Source: Chlamydiales bacterium (GTDB lineage Bacteria > Chlamydiota > Chlamydiia > Chlamydiales > JACKPQ01). Taken from it: DNA of 64,000 bases. The notes below the pieces were generated by a model. It was not told the origin of the DNA and did no database searches. It saw only the letters and a program-made list of their open reading frames with translations. The DNA lies in assembly GCA_024233455.1 (NCBI GenBank), contig JACKPP010000001.1, forward strand, positions 711,001 through 775,000, in the 5' to 3' direction. Below, piece by piece: positions 10,235-18,331 of the stretch (positions are counted from its first letter, which is position 1; each line of letters begins with the position of its first letter). Made by a program: the position numbers and the translations under genes.

Positions 10235-11013
10235 TTCTCTTTGAATTGATCTAACAGAATTTGATCTAAAATATGCAGTTTCCCAAAGGGATGGGCCCAG
10301 TGGATAATTTCCATAGAAGGGTCTTGACTTAAGCTGCTATGAGCATTAAAGCGAGCAGGTAGGAGTTGAATGGGGAGTTTGTGCTTGTAAATCACTCTGG
10401 ACAGAGCGTCTTGATCACTGGGGTAGTCATGGTGATGATTATACAATTCTTCAGCCCATAGATCGATAACTTGGGAGGCGTACTTGTAGCCAATGACCCC
10501 GCTATTATAGGCCTTTTCATCAGGGTGCATGATGCTATTAGATTTCAGGGATGCTTCAAATTGTGACGTATCAAATGCACATGTAAAGCCAGGTGCATTT
10601 TTTATATAGGTAAAGATAGAATCGAGGTTACATCGCACTTGGCAATCGATATCCAACCACAGGGTTTGTTCGAAAGGAGTGCACCCCATGGCAAAAGGTT
10701 TGAGCATCCAGATGCTGTGCACTTGTTCAAAGTCCTGCCTGGCATAGGCAGCTTCCCATTTGGGCTTATAAACCGGATAGATGGGCTGGTTAAATTTTTT
10801 TAGAAGTGTATCCTTTTCGAAATCTAAAACCAGGCCGATTTGATGGGCCCTTTTTAGACCTTCTCTGCTCAGACCAAAATCACAAATTGCAACCGGCAAC
10901 GTATTTTTTTGGTTATAGCGGTTATACCACCAATCGAGCATCCACTCTTGATTTTTGTCGGCGCCAATGATGACGCCTCTAGGAGCTATAAGATTAGATT
11001 TCCATAATTGCAT
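10219..11013 (-). CDS. Glycosyltransferase-like protein, tandem copy A
   Basis: 264 aa. Same architecture as the downstream copy: ADKNQEWMLDWW near the N-terminus, ICDFGLSREGLKRA, WMLKPFAMG, LWLDIDCQVRCNLDSIF as the acidic motif, YNSGVIGYKY, SDQDALSRVIYKH and MEIIHWAHPFGKLHI near the C-terminus. The pair is a recent-looking tandem duplication with clear sequence divergence, so the copies may use different substrates. The fold assignment to GT-A/GT8-like enzymes is inferred from motif order only. Its 5' end lies in the AT-rich gap before rpsT, which is on the same strand. Confidence 0.6.
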   Translation of the reverse strand: MQLWKSNLIAPRGVIIGADKNQEWMLDWWYNRYNQKNTLPVAICDFGLSREGLKRAHQIGLVLDFEKDTLLKKFNQPIYPVYKPKWEAAYARQDFEQVHSIWMLKPFAMGCTPFEQTLWLDIDCQVRCNLDSIFTYIKNAPGFTCAFDTSQFEASLKSNSIMHPDEKAYNSGVIGYKYASQVIDLWAEELYNHHHDYPSDQDALSRVIYKHKLPIQLLPARFNAHSSLSQDPSMEIIHWAHPFGKLHILDQILLDQFKEKCKCQ

Positions 11014-11057
11014 TATCTTTTCTAATACTAAAAAAAATAATTATATGGAAATCGAGG

Positions 11058-11348
11058 TTACTTTGCAGCGAGACGCTGGGTAAAACGGGCCTTGACGCGA
11101 GCAGCTTTATTTTTCTTATAAATACCTTTTTTCACACCTTTATCCATCATGCTGTAGATAGAACTCAATGCTTTTGCCGCCTCGTCCGAGCCTGCTTTTA
11201 GTGCACTTTCAAAGCCATTGATCGTTGTGCGTACATTGGATTTGAACGTGCGGTTCTGTCCACGCTTACGAACGTTTTGAATGTCCCTTTTAAGTGCGGT
11301 TGCGCGCTTAGGAGTTTTTTTGCTTTTGCTGTCTTTTTCGTTTGCCAT
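11058..11348 (-). CDS. rpsT: 30S ribosomal protein S20
   Basis: 96 aa, Lys/Arg/Ala-rich. It contains ALKRDIQNVRKRGQNR, a central helix KSNVRTTINGFESAL, and the C-terminal block MDKGVKKGIYKKNKAARVKARF, which match S20 (binds 16S rRNA in the small subunit). The length is normal, with an N-terminal basic extension (KSKKTPKRA). In Chlamydia rpsT also lies close to rpoD, and here it is followed within 1.5 kb by rpoD, though on the opposite strand. Confidence 0.93.
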   Translation of the reverse strand: MANEKDSKSKKTPKRATALKRDIQNVRKRGQNRTFKSNVRTTINGFESALKAGSDEAAKALSSIYSMMDKGVKKGIYKKNKAARVKARFTQRLAAK

Positions 11349-11407
11349 TATTCAATAGCCCTTGTTTAATCAGTTTGTGGACGTAAGTGTAACAGCAAAA
11401 TGAAATA

Positions 11408-11881
11408 ATGTCGAGAGCAAAGATAAAAATTGAAAAAGGCAAGCTTGTTTGGGCTTTGCTTTTGGGCTTAAGTTTTGGAATGGTTTGCTGGTATAGTGGA
11501 CAATTTGCAAAACAATTTTATACCTACAAAAAGTTATCTTCGGAGGGACAAGCTCAAGTCAATGTCTGGGGCATTGAGAAGCTTAAGGAAGGTAAGTTCG
11601 TTATATATGCAAAATATTCCTACCAGGTTCGGGGAACTCTTTTTTCAGGAAATACCACCTTTGATAAAATTATCTTTTCCAACCAGGTTGCTGCGCACGA
11701 GCATTTAACCGATTGGAAAGCTGACAGCTGGACGGTTTACTACGATCCCCAAAAGCCATCCCATTCAACTCTTCAAAGACCGTTCCCTTTAAAAATTCTT
11801 CTGCATATTCTGATTGGTGTTGGAATTTCAATTTATTTCTTATACTTAAGGCGATATTTATCAGCGTTTGGCGTTGCGTAA
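11408..11881 (+). CDS. DUF3592-like two-helix membrane protein
   Basis: 157 aa. One hydrophobic helix near residues 14-33 and another near 130-150 flank a soluble domain. The central region (GQAQVNVW then YAKYSYQVRGTLFSG and WTVYYDPQKPSHSTL) fits the DUF3592 pattern, in which a YDPxxP motif precedes the last helix. Function is unknown. The start ATG is 58 bases from the divergent rpsT start, and the 3' end overlaps the convergent coiA-like gene by 21 bases. Confidence 0.55.
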   Translation: MSRAKIKIEKGKLVWALLLGLSFGMVCWYSGQFAKQFYTYKKLSSEGQAQVNVWGIEKLKEGKFVIYAKYSYQVRGTLFSGNTTFDKIIFSNQVAAHEHLTDWKADSWTVYYDPQKPSHSTLQRPFPLKILLHILIGVGISIYFLYLRRYLSAFGVA

Positions 11882-12691
11882 AAGCAGTTTTTTAAGCAGC
11901 TGATTGTGGTAGGCCCCTAATTTTTGCAGCATTTTTTTCCACTGCCTTAGCATTTTCAGGCGGTTTCCCTTTTTTTCAAGACCGATTAGGATCTCTGCAA
12001 ATTCGGGATTTAGCCAAACTCGATGCAGTAGATCACCTTTGAAAAAAACCGGCCAGTTTTGAGTGCGATTATTTAGAAATGCGGGGATATTTGAGAACAT
12101 ATTGTCTTTAAAATAATAGTGTTGGGCTAAGTGCACAGGACATTTTTTTCCAATGTAAAACCGTTTTACATCATTAAGAAGTTCGAGTTGATCGTAGATC
12201 CATCCATGTCCCCTGGCATCTATGTTGGTGTAGTAGCTGGGGAATTGGCGCAGGTATTTTTCAGCGTCTGAGAGATAGCGCTTGTTAAAGCTCTTTTCGT
12301 GCAATATCCATACGAGTAGAAATCCCGTCTGGGCATACGCTTTTTGCCGCGCTCTAACCTCAAATAACGAAATCGGAGAACATTGAACTTCAAAAATAAG
12401 TTTATGGGAAGGGGTGACGACATCGGCAAAACGGTTAATTTCGGGAAAGTAGTGCTCCATTTTTCCATCGGAAAAAATTTTTAATAGACGCAGCTGTACT
12501 TGGAGATGAGCATGACTTTTGCGATGATTTGTGCAGTTGGGCTGGGGATTGGGATGAAAGAAATGAGGGTGCCGTTGCCTCCCTCCGCGTAAACGGACAA
12601 TTTCCCCACACTGGAAACAGATGTAATCTTTCCCTTTCTGAGCTTGAAGAGCGGTAATGGAGCGCTTGCCATCTAGAGCACAAAGTTGCAT
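11861..12691 (-). CDS. CoiA-like competence/nuclease protein
   Basis: 276 aa from the ATG at 12691. The reading frame is open another 30 codons upstream, but those residues look non-conserved and intrude on the rpoD promoter region, so the internal start (MQLCALDGKRSITA) is preferred. Features are a zinc-ribbon-like YICFQCGEIVRLRGG with HPHFFHP, then a PD-(D/E)xK-type nuclease core RFADVV...LIFEVQCS and a following helix. This order matches CoiA, a nuclease-like protein needed for transformation in Gram-positives; homologues in other bacteria are of unproven function. A perfect copy of the dispersed palindrome (12153-12171) lies within the gene, coding DVKRFYI. Confidence 0.65.
   Translation of the reverse strand: MQLCALDGKRSITALQAQKGKDYICFQCGEIVRLRGGRQRHPHFFHPNPQPNCTNHRKSHAHLQVQLRLLKIFSDGKMEHYFPEINRFADVVTPSHKLIFEVQCSPISLFEVRARQKAYAQTGFLLVWILHEKSFNKRYLSDAEKYLRQFPSYYTNIDARGHGWIYDQLELLNDVKRFYIGKKCPVHLAQHYYFKDNMFSNIPAFLNNRTQNWPVFFKGDLLHRVWLNPEFAEILIGLEKKGNRLKMLRQWKKMLQKLGAYHNQLLKKLLLRNAKR
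12153..12171. repeat. Dispersed 19-bp palindrome, copy 2 (inside coiA-like gene)
   Basis: ATGTAAAACCGTTTTACAT is a perfect inverted repeat with 9-nt arms and a one-base centre. Confidence 0.65.
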
Positions 12692-12752
12692 AAACAAAGA
12701 TATTGAATGAAAACATTGTTTTTTTGAACAGAATTTAGTATGAATTTGGAGG

Positions 12753-12782
12753 TTGACAAATAGCAACTTAATGCGAGACAAT
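12753..12782 (+). promoter_or_regulatory. Sigma-70/66-type promoter of rpoD
   Basis: TTGACA at 12753-12758 and GACAAT at 12777-12782 are separated by 18 bases, 38 bases ahead of the rpoD ATG. The -35 box is a perfect consensus match. This is the clearest promoter in the window and implies housekeeping sigma transcribes its own gene. Confidence 0.65.
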
Positions 12783-12820
12783 TACCTTCCCAGGTAAAGT
12801 CAATTTCATCTTAGGAGCCC

Positions 12821-14482
12821 ATGAACCAACCCAGTTTTGGAACTTTTGATCCCCAGCATCAACAAAAAATTGAAGAATTAGTCGCTATAGCTAAGGACCA
12901 AGGATTTGTGACATACGAGGAGATCAACGAAGTTCTCCCTATGACCTTTGACTCGCCAGAGCAAATTGATCACGTATTGATTTTTCTAAGTGGAATGGAT
13001 ATTCAAATCCTCAATCAGGCTGAGGTTGAGCGCCAAAAAGAGCGCAAGAAAGAAGCCAAGGAGATGGAAGGCCTTCCGAAAAGAAGTGAAGGAACATCAG
13101 ATGATCCAGTCCGAATGTATCTCAAGGAAATGGGGTCAGTTCCTTTGCTTACACGTGAGGAAGAAGTCGAAATTTCCAAGCGCATTGAAAAAGCTCAGCT
13201 TCAAATCGAAAAAATCATCATGCGTTTTCGCTACTCAGCCAGAGAAAACATCTCCATATGCCACTACCTCGTTTCAGGGAAAGATCGTTTTGATAAAATC
13301 ATCGCCGAAAAAGAAATTGAAGATAAGACATCATTTCTAAAACTTCTTCCACGCTTGCGCGAACTGCTCATTGAAGAAGATCAAATGCTTGAGTCGCAAT
13401 TAATTCAACTGCGAGATACCAAACTCAAAAAAGTCGATCGGGTAAAAATTACCGAAGAAATCGAAAAGAGCCGAATCCGCACCCAAGCCTATCTGCGTCG
13501 CATGCACTTTCGCCATAACGTGATTGATGATTTTGGTGAAGTGATCATGGCTGCCTACGAGCGCTTCACAGCGTTGGAAAAAGAGGTTCAGGAGTTGGTG
13601 CCAAGGGCTGAAAAAAACCGATTTGCGGCCGCCAAATTAAAGGCAGCTCAACGCCGGCTTTACAAGCGCGAGCTGGCTGCTGGACGGACTCTTGATGAAT
13701 TCAAAAAAGACGTGCGCATGTTGCAACGTTGGATGGACAAGAGCCAAGAGGCCAAGCGTGAAATGGTCGAATCGAATCTTCGCTTGGTCATCTCAATTGC
13801 TAAGAAATACACCAACCGTGGCTTGTCTTTTCTCGACCTTATCCAAGAAGGCAACATGGGCCTTATGAAGGCCGTTGAAAAATTCGAATACCGTAGAGGG
13901 TATAAGTTTTCAACCTATGCTACTTGGTGGATTCGTCAAGCTGTTACTAGAGCCATTGCCGACCAAGCACGCACCATCCGCATACCTGTTCACATGATTG
14001 AAACCATCAATAAAGTCTTGCGTGGCGCTAAAAAATTGATGATGGAAACCGGCCGAGAGCCCACTCCCGAAGAGCTCGCTGACGAACTCGGCTTAACTCC
14101 TGAGCGTGTCCGTGAAATCTACAAAATTGCTCAGCATCCTATTTCGCTTCAAGCTGAAGTTGGTGATAATGGAGAAAGCACTTTCGGGGACTTTTTAGAA
14201 GATAAAAACACAGAGTCTCCGTCTGAGGCAACAGGATATGCCATCTTAAAAGACAAAATGGGTGAAGTCCTCTCCACGCTGACTGACCGAGAACGCACAG
14301 TCCTCATTGAGCGCTTTGGCCTTCTAGACGGTAAGCCAAAAACATTGGAAGAAGTCGGTCTTCGATTCAGCGTAACAAGGGAGCGGGTGCGTCAAATTGA
14401 GGCCAAAGCTTTGCGTAAAATGCGCCATCCGACACGCGCTAAGCACTTGGAAGCGTTTTTAGAAATGATTGAGCATGAGTGA
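12821..14482 (+). CDS. rpoD: RNA polymerase primary sigma factor (sigma-66 type)
   Basis: 553 aa, near the length of Chlamydia sigma-66 (571 aa). DPVRMYLKEMGSVPLL is region 1.2; the long middle non-conserved region follows; region 2 carries LRLVISIAKKYTNRGL, DLIQEGNMGL and FSTYATWWIRQAV near residue 363; region 3 follows with RIPVHMIETINK; region 4 has ERTVLIERFGL and the helix-turn-helix SVTRERVRQIEAKAL near residues 517-531. It directs most promoter recognition. The ATG at 12821 is preceded by TAGGAG at good spacing. The stop is two bases from the 3' end of a convergent tRNA gene. Confidence 0.96.
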   Translation: MNQPSFGTFDPQHQQKIEELVAIAKDQGFVTYEEINEVLPMTFDSPEQIDHVLIFLSGMDIQILNQAEVERQKERKKEAKEMEGLPKRSEGTSDDPVRMYLKEMGSVPLLTREEEVEISKRIEKAQLQIEKIIMRFRYSARENISICHYLVSGKDRFDKIIAEKEIEDKTSFLKLLPRLRELLIEEDQMLESQLIQLRDTKLKKVDRVKITEEIEKSRIRTQAYLRRMHFRHNVIDDFGEVIMAAYERFTALEKEVQELVPRAEKNRFAAAKLKAAQRRLYKRELAAGRTLDEFKKDVRMLQRWMDKSQEAKREMVESNLRLVISIAKKYTNRGLSFLDLIQEGNMGLMKAVEKFEYRRGYKFSTYATWWIRQAVTRAIADQARTIRIPVHMIETINKVLRGAKKLMMETGREPTPEELADELGLTPERVREIYKIAQHPISLQAEVGDNGESTFGDFLEDKNTESPSEATGYAILKDKMGEVLSTLTDRERTVLIERFGLLDGKPKTLEEVGLRFSVTRERVRQIEAKALRKMRHPTRAKHLEAFLEMIEHE

Positions 14483-14483
14483 T

Positions 14484-14556
14484 TGGAGCGTAACGGAGTC
14501 GAACCGTTGACCTCAACAATGCCATTGTTGCGCTCTACCAACTGAGCTAACGCCCC
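14484..14556 (-). tRNA. tRNA-Ala (anticodon GGC)
   Basis: 73-nt gene on the minus strand. Acceptor stem GGGGCGT pairs with ACGCTCC (one G-T), the D arm is GCTCAGTTGGTAGAGC, the anticodon stem CAACA/TGTTG holds loop ATGGCAT with anticodon GGC, and the T arm is AACGG-TTCGACT-CCGTT. The discriminator base is A and CCA is not encoded. It reads GCC and GCU alanine codons. Confidence 0.95.
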
Positions 14557-14573
14557 ATTTTAGGGAAGCTTTC

Positions 14574-14602
14574 AGTCTAGCAGATAACAGCTTAGAAGAC
14601 AA
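14574..14602 (-). promoter_or_regulatory. Promoter of the tRNA-Ala gene
   Basis: On the minus strand TTGTCT (14597-14602) and TAGACT (14574-14579) are spaced by 17 bases. Transcription would start some 10 bases before the tRNA 5' end at 14556, which fits a tRNA promoter. Confidence 0.5.
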
Positions 14603-14613
14603 GGATCAGATCG

Positions 14614-15795
14614 ATGAAAAACCCTTTTGATGCTTATGACCACCTCCCTCCTGACCCCATTTTTTTCATCAGTGCCCAGGCAGCCAAAGATCAAAGATCT
14701 GAAAAAGTTGATTTAACAATTGGCATTTACAAAACGGCCGAGCTTGAGTCGGTCATTTTTAAAAGTGTCAAGAAGGCTGAAAAAAAATTATTCGATAGCC
14801 AAACGAATAAGGATTACCTTTCAATTGGGGGGCATTCTGCCCTCATTGATGCTTCGATGCGACTTGTTTTTGGGGATGATCTCTGCCAAAGAGACATCTG
14901 CGGCATTCAGTCGCTGGGAGGAACCGGTGCTCTGCGCTTAGGTGCAGATCTCTTAGCTGAAACGATTAAAGCTCCCGTTTATATCTCTAGTCCAACTTGG
15001 GTTAACCATCACAATATTTTTTCTAGGGCTGGCTTTACAATCCAACAGTACCCCTATTACGATTTGCACCATCAATCCCTCAATTTTGACGGTTTTTGTC
15101 ATAGCTTAAACACAGCTCCCAGGGGAAGCATTATTGTGTTACATGGATGCTGTCATAATCCCAGTGGTGCAGATCCCTCGATAGAAGAGTGGCGTGAAAT
15201 TTCGGAAATATGCCACGCCAGAAACTTAATCCCCTTTTTTGATTTGGCCTACCAGGGCTTTGGAAATGGTCTTGATGAAGACGTTCAAGCGATCCGACTT
15301 TTTGCTAAAGAACACCATCCAATGCTTGTGGCCACATCTTTTTCCAAAAATTTAGGACTTTATGGTGAGCGCGTGGGGACTTTACTTGTGCTATCCCCAA
15401 AAGCTTGTGGTGTTGAAAGCCACTTGAAAGCAATCGCTAGAGCCTCTTACTCCAATCCTCCCCTTCATGGAGCTTTAGTTGCCGCTCATACGCTGTTAGA
15501 TGCTGATTTGCGGTCAAGTTGGCAGCAAGAGCTAAAAGAAATGCGCGAGCGGATTACTTCGATGCGCAATGCTCTTGCAAGCGCGCTTTCTGCGGAATGT
15601 AAATCTGGTGATTTTAGCTATCTGACCAAGCGTAACGGAATGTTTTGTTATCTGAATTTGACCCCAGAACAAATTGAAGATTTAAAGCTAAATCAAGCCA
15701 TCTATTTGACTCAATCAGGAAGGGTAAACGTGACCGGCTTAAATACTCAAAATATCCCCTATGTTGCACAGTCCATTGCCAGAGTGGTCGGATGA
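14614..15795 (+). CDS. Aspartate/aromatic amino acid aminotransferase, class I
   Basis: 393 aa pyridoxal-phosphate enzyme transferring amino groups from aspartate or aromatic amino acids to 2-oxoglutarate. The N-terminal region (DAYDHLPPDPIFF, then VDLTIGIYK) and SLGGTGALRLGADL are as in the AspC/TyrB family; LHGCCHNPSGADPS contains the PLP-binding Asn region, FDLAYQGFGNGLDED the Asp/Tyr pair, and SFSKNLGLYGERVG the Schiff-base lysine near residue 245. In Chlamydia the equivalent gene (annotated tyrB/aspC) also lies near recB/recC. It overlaps mreC as ATGA, suggesting an operon. AAGGAT precedes the ATG. Confidence 0.88.
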   Translation: MKNPFDAYDHLPPDPIFFISAQAAKDQRSEKVDLTIGIYKTAELESVIFKSVKKAEKKLFDSQTNKDYLSIGGHSALIDASMRLVFGDDLCQRDICGIQSLGGTGALRLGADLLAETIKAPVYISSPTWVNHHNIFSRAGFTIQQYPYYDLHHQSLNFDGFCHSLNTAPRGSIIVLHGCCHNPSGADPSIEEWREISEICHARNLIPFFDLAYQGFGNGLDEDVQAIRLFAKEHHPMLVATSFSKNLGLYGERVGTLLVLSPKACGVESHLKAIARASYSNPPLHGALVAAHTLLDADLRSSWQQELKEMRERITSMRNALASALSAECKSGDFSYLTKRNGMFCYLNLTPEQIEDLKLNQAIYLTQSGRVNVTGLNTQNIPYVAQSIARVVG

Positions 15796-16829
15796 AACGT
15801 CTTGCTCTGCGCCCCTATGTGCTCTTGGGAATTGGTCTTTTTTTAGCTCTGAGTTTTCCTCAAAAAGGATCTAATTACCTGCGTTCTGGATTTGTTTCTA
15901 TATCCGTTCCTTTTTTTAAATTTGCCAATTGGATGCTCTATTCCGGAGCATTGATTGGCTCATCCATTCAACCCGAGCAAATGCAAAAGCAGCTTGAAAG
16001 TCTTCAGCTCGAAAATTTGGCACTGCACTCTCAAATTGAACGCATCTACACTTGGCTGGCACAAGAAGAGCATTTGGAGGGGTTAACCGAAACAGAAAGG
16101 CTAACTACCGAGCGTTTGGGTGCTATTAAATCCAATCTTTTAGAACAAAGTCAATTCTTGCCTGCCAAAGTTGTTTTTAGAGAGCCCGCGGCTTGGAGTA
16201 GTTTTATTTGGATCGACATTGGTCAAGCAGAGAATGAGAGGATTGGATTTGAGCTTATTGCCGCAAACAGCCCAGTTATTTCCGGCTCATCTCTTATCGG
16301 AGTGGTCGAATATGTGGGGAAAAACCGCTCAAAAGTCAGGCTGATCACTGATAGTTCCCTCACCCCTTCCGTATGTGGGGCTAGCGGTAAACTACAGCAG
16401 CGTTTTTTAGTTGAACACATCGATCCATTACTGAAAACGCTTCCCCTGCAAAAGGATCTGGATCCATCAGACTGTGAAACTTTGGTGTGTTTACTCGATT
16501 CCATCAAAGGGAAATTCGCGCATAGCCACGCCTCATTGACGTCTACCAGAGGCTTTGTTCAAGGGCTTAGCGAGCCCCTGTGGCGCGCTGGCAATCAAAC
16601 CCTAAAGGGCATGGGATATTGTCAGAAAAACGCAGCGACATTTCAGGTTGGTGATTTATTGGTTACTTCTGGAATGGATGGCGTATTTCCTCAAGGGCTA
16701 AACATTGGAGTCGTCTCAAAAGTCTTTCCACCCAATCTGGCAGATCCAACATATGTGTTTGAGACCCAGATTGCTGCTACTCATTTAGATGATTTAACGC
16801 ATGTTCAGGTTATTCCTCCTTGTCGCTAA
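15792..16829 (+). CDS. mreC: Rod-shape-determining protein MreC
   Basis: 345 aa bitopic inner-membrane protein of the MreB elongation machinery. An N-terminal helix (about residues 8-22) is followed by a coiled coil around LESLQLENLALHSQIER (residues 60-85), then the periplasmic beta domains. NSPVISGSSLIGVVEYVG and SKVRLITDSS (about residues 155-190) and VGDLLVTSGMDGVFPQGLNIG near the C-terminus are diagnostic MreC motifs. Chlamydiae keep MreB/MreC while lacking FtsZ, so this gene probably serves septal peptidoglycan synthesis. It is translationally coupled to the aminotransferase. Confidence 0.85.
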   Translation: MKRLALRPYVLLGIGLFLALSFPQKGSNYLRSGFVSISVPFFKFANWMLYSGALIGSSIQPEQMQKQLESLQLENLALHSQIERIYTWLAQEEHLEGLTETERLTTERLGAIKSNLLEQSQFLPAKVVFREPAAWSSFIWIDIGQAENERIGFELIAANSPVISGSSLIGVVEYVGKNRSKVRLITDSSLTPSVCGASGKLQQRFLVEHIDPLLKTLPLQKDLDPSDCETLVCLLDSIKGKFAHSHASLTSTRGFVQGLSEPLWRAGNQTLKGMGYCQKNAATFQVGDLLVTSGMDGVFPQGLNIGVVSKVFPPNLADPTYVFETQIAATHLDDLTHVQVIPPCR

Positions 16830-17046
16830 GCTATCTCTTTTGGTATTCTCTGCGGTATGATTTTTCTTAAAAACGTTACCACATACTTTCAGCCCTTGGC
16901 AGTTAGTCGAAAAAGAAGAAACGGTTGTCATCCCGAGCAGTTGCAGAACAACGACATAGGTAGACTGCCCGTTTTGCAATCAAAACTGGTTTTACAGGGA
17001 CAATGCCAGCTGAGTTTTTTGATTGAGCACTCGGATAAATTGTAAA

Positions 17047-17646
17047 ATGAATGATTCCCTTGTCCTTGTACATTCATTTCTACGAGGCGTTCACTGCGGC
17101 TCTGCACACGGTCTTTACCACCCTACAGAGAAGCTTCCCCTTATCTTCCATCTTGCAACTAACTACTATGCATTGGGCATGGTCAACACTGCTCTTAGCA
17201 AAAATGCACTCAGTAAAACCCTATCTTTAGAAATGCGTCTTATATTAAGTGGTAGTATGACCCTAATTTCTTATGGGATCTGTTACCTTGCTGACGATGA
17301 AAAAGTCACAACTTTTATGCTGCACATTCCATGCATCATTACCTGTTTTTGCGCAACTTACATCGGTGGTTCTTTTGGTGCATTTACTTTGCTCATGATC
17401 GAATGCAACTCTCTTATAGAGTATTGGCCTGATACGCCCTATCTGAAGGTAGGTCGGGTGGCTATCGTGCATTTTGCTACCCTGGTTTGCGGTTCTCCAG
17501 TCGAGAGAACTATTCTGATTGGTCGTTATCTGCTTTTCCCAATTGCTGGGTACGAAAAAGGCACCAAAATCATTATGGGCACTCCATTGGAAGTGGCACA
17601 GACGCTATACTCACTCAGACCTTCAGCGTGGCAATGCTCTTTGTGA
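17047..17646 (+). CDS. Unknown integral membrane protein
   Basis: 199 aa from the ATG at 17047. I do not recognise it. Three or four hydrophobic segments are visible (around MTLISYGICYL, FMLHIPCIITCFCATYIGG and VAIVHFATLVCG), with an N-terminal His/Gly-rich stretch. No good ribosome binding site precedes the ATG. A short ORF (16857-17045, 62 codons) ends one base before it and may be noise. The 3' end overlaps the convergent BTB-like ORF by 32 bases. The stretch 16830-17046 holds no other recognisable gene. Confidence 0.4.
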   Translation: MNDSLVLVHSFLRGVHCGSAHGLYHPTEKLPLIFHLATNYYALGMVNTALSKNALSKTLSLEMRLILSGSMTLISYGICYLADDEKVTTFMLHIPCIITCFCATYIGGSFGAFTLLMIECNSLIEYWPDTPYLKVGRVAIVHFATLVCGSPVERTILIGRYLLFPIAGYEKGTKIIMGTPLEVAQTLYSLRPSAWQCSL

Positions 17647-18184
17647 GCTCCAGTGCTTGGCGGGGTCGTCCTAGTTCGTCATTAAGTTGAAGTAAAAACC
17701 GACTATTTGTGTCCTCTGCCAGTTGAAGTAATCTAGGCAAGTCATCAGGAGATGCGCATGCGCTCAAAGCATTTGCTGCACAGTCAAAAAGTCCGGGTTG
17801 CATGTACATATGGGCCATTTCCAAAAGCTCAAAGACAGAGTCTTTTGGAATTACATCAAGAGATAATAGGTGATGTGCTACGTGCTGATGGCCGAAGTAG
17901 ATATTTCTGACAAATAGCTCCACGGCCTCCTCTGACCATGCATCCATATTATAAGTGTTTTGTTCGGCTTCTGCCATAGATGCTTGTAGCATGCCTTGTA
18001 AAACCTCAGGTCCCTGGACATCCAAAACACATTTATGGAGTTTTATCACTATAGCGCCGAAAACCCGGCCATTTATGGCCGGGATAAACGGCGCTGGCAA
18101 ATTAGTTAGGCGGCAATTGTTGTTTTTCACTAGATTGTCTAATGGCATCCATACTGGCTCCGCCACAAGTCCCGGCAAAATCAC
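17615..18184 (-). CDS. BTB/POZ-like domain ORF, possibly truncated
   Basis: About 189 aa from a GTG at 18184, open back to a stop at 18221-18223 without any ATG. The block KLHKCVLDVQGPEVLQGML, followed by SEEAVELFVRNIYFGH and VFELLEMAHMYMQPGLFDC, follows the order of a BTB/POZ domain (HKxVL, then a helix with the aromatic Y-x-G, then LLxxAxxY and LxxxC). Many BTB and F-box proteins are known in chlamydia-related amoebal symbionts, where they are thought to be ubiquitin-pathway effectors. The missing ATG, and the transposon left end immediately upstream, suggest the 5' part of the gene was lost. Identification is by eye only. Confidence 0.45.
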   Translation of the reverse strand: MILPGLVAEPVWMPLDNLVKNNNCRLTNLPAPFIPAINGRVFGAIVIKLHKCVLDVQGPEVLQGMLQASMAEAEQNTYNMDAWSEEAVELFVRNIYFGHQHVAHHLLSLDVIPKDSVFELLEMAHMYMQPGLFDCAANALSACASPDDLPRLLQLAEDTNSRFLLQLNDELGRPRQALELTKSIATLKV

Positions 18185-18227
18185 TAGGGGACCAAAAGCT
18201 TTTACACCAAAGAGCTCTTGTTACTGA

Positions 18228-18248
18228 ATTTGGTCACAAAGACCAAAT
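18228..18248. repeat. Left-end hairpin of the tnpB element
   Basis: ATTTGGTC and GACCAAAT form a perfect 8-bp stem around ACAAA. It lies four bases inside the proposed left end. Confidence 0.65.
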
Positions 18249-18331
18249 GAACATGAAAGAGAAACACACAAGATCTTCCTCTTCTTAAATTCTTTGTTGA
18301 CATCTTCATAGGCCAAATTTAAAATATTATC

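Noticed and set aside
12692..12781. Extra 30 codons at the start of the coiA-like gene
   Set aside because: They look non-conserved and reach into the rpoD promoter; the internal ATG gives a typical CoiA N-terminus.
16857..17045. 62-codon ORF before the membrane protein at 17047
   Set aside because: No ribosome binding site, no recognisable motif and unusual composition; left as intergenic.
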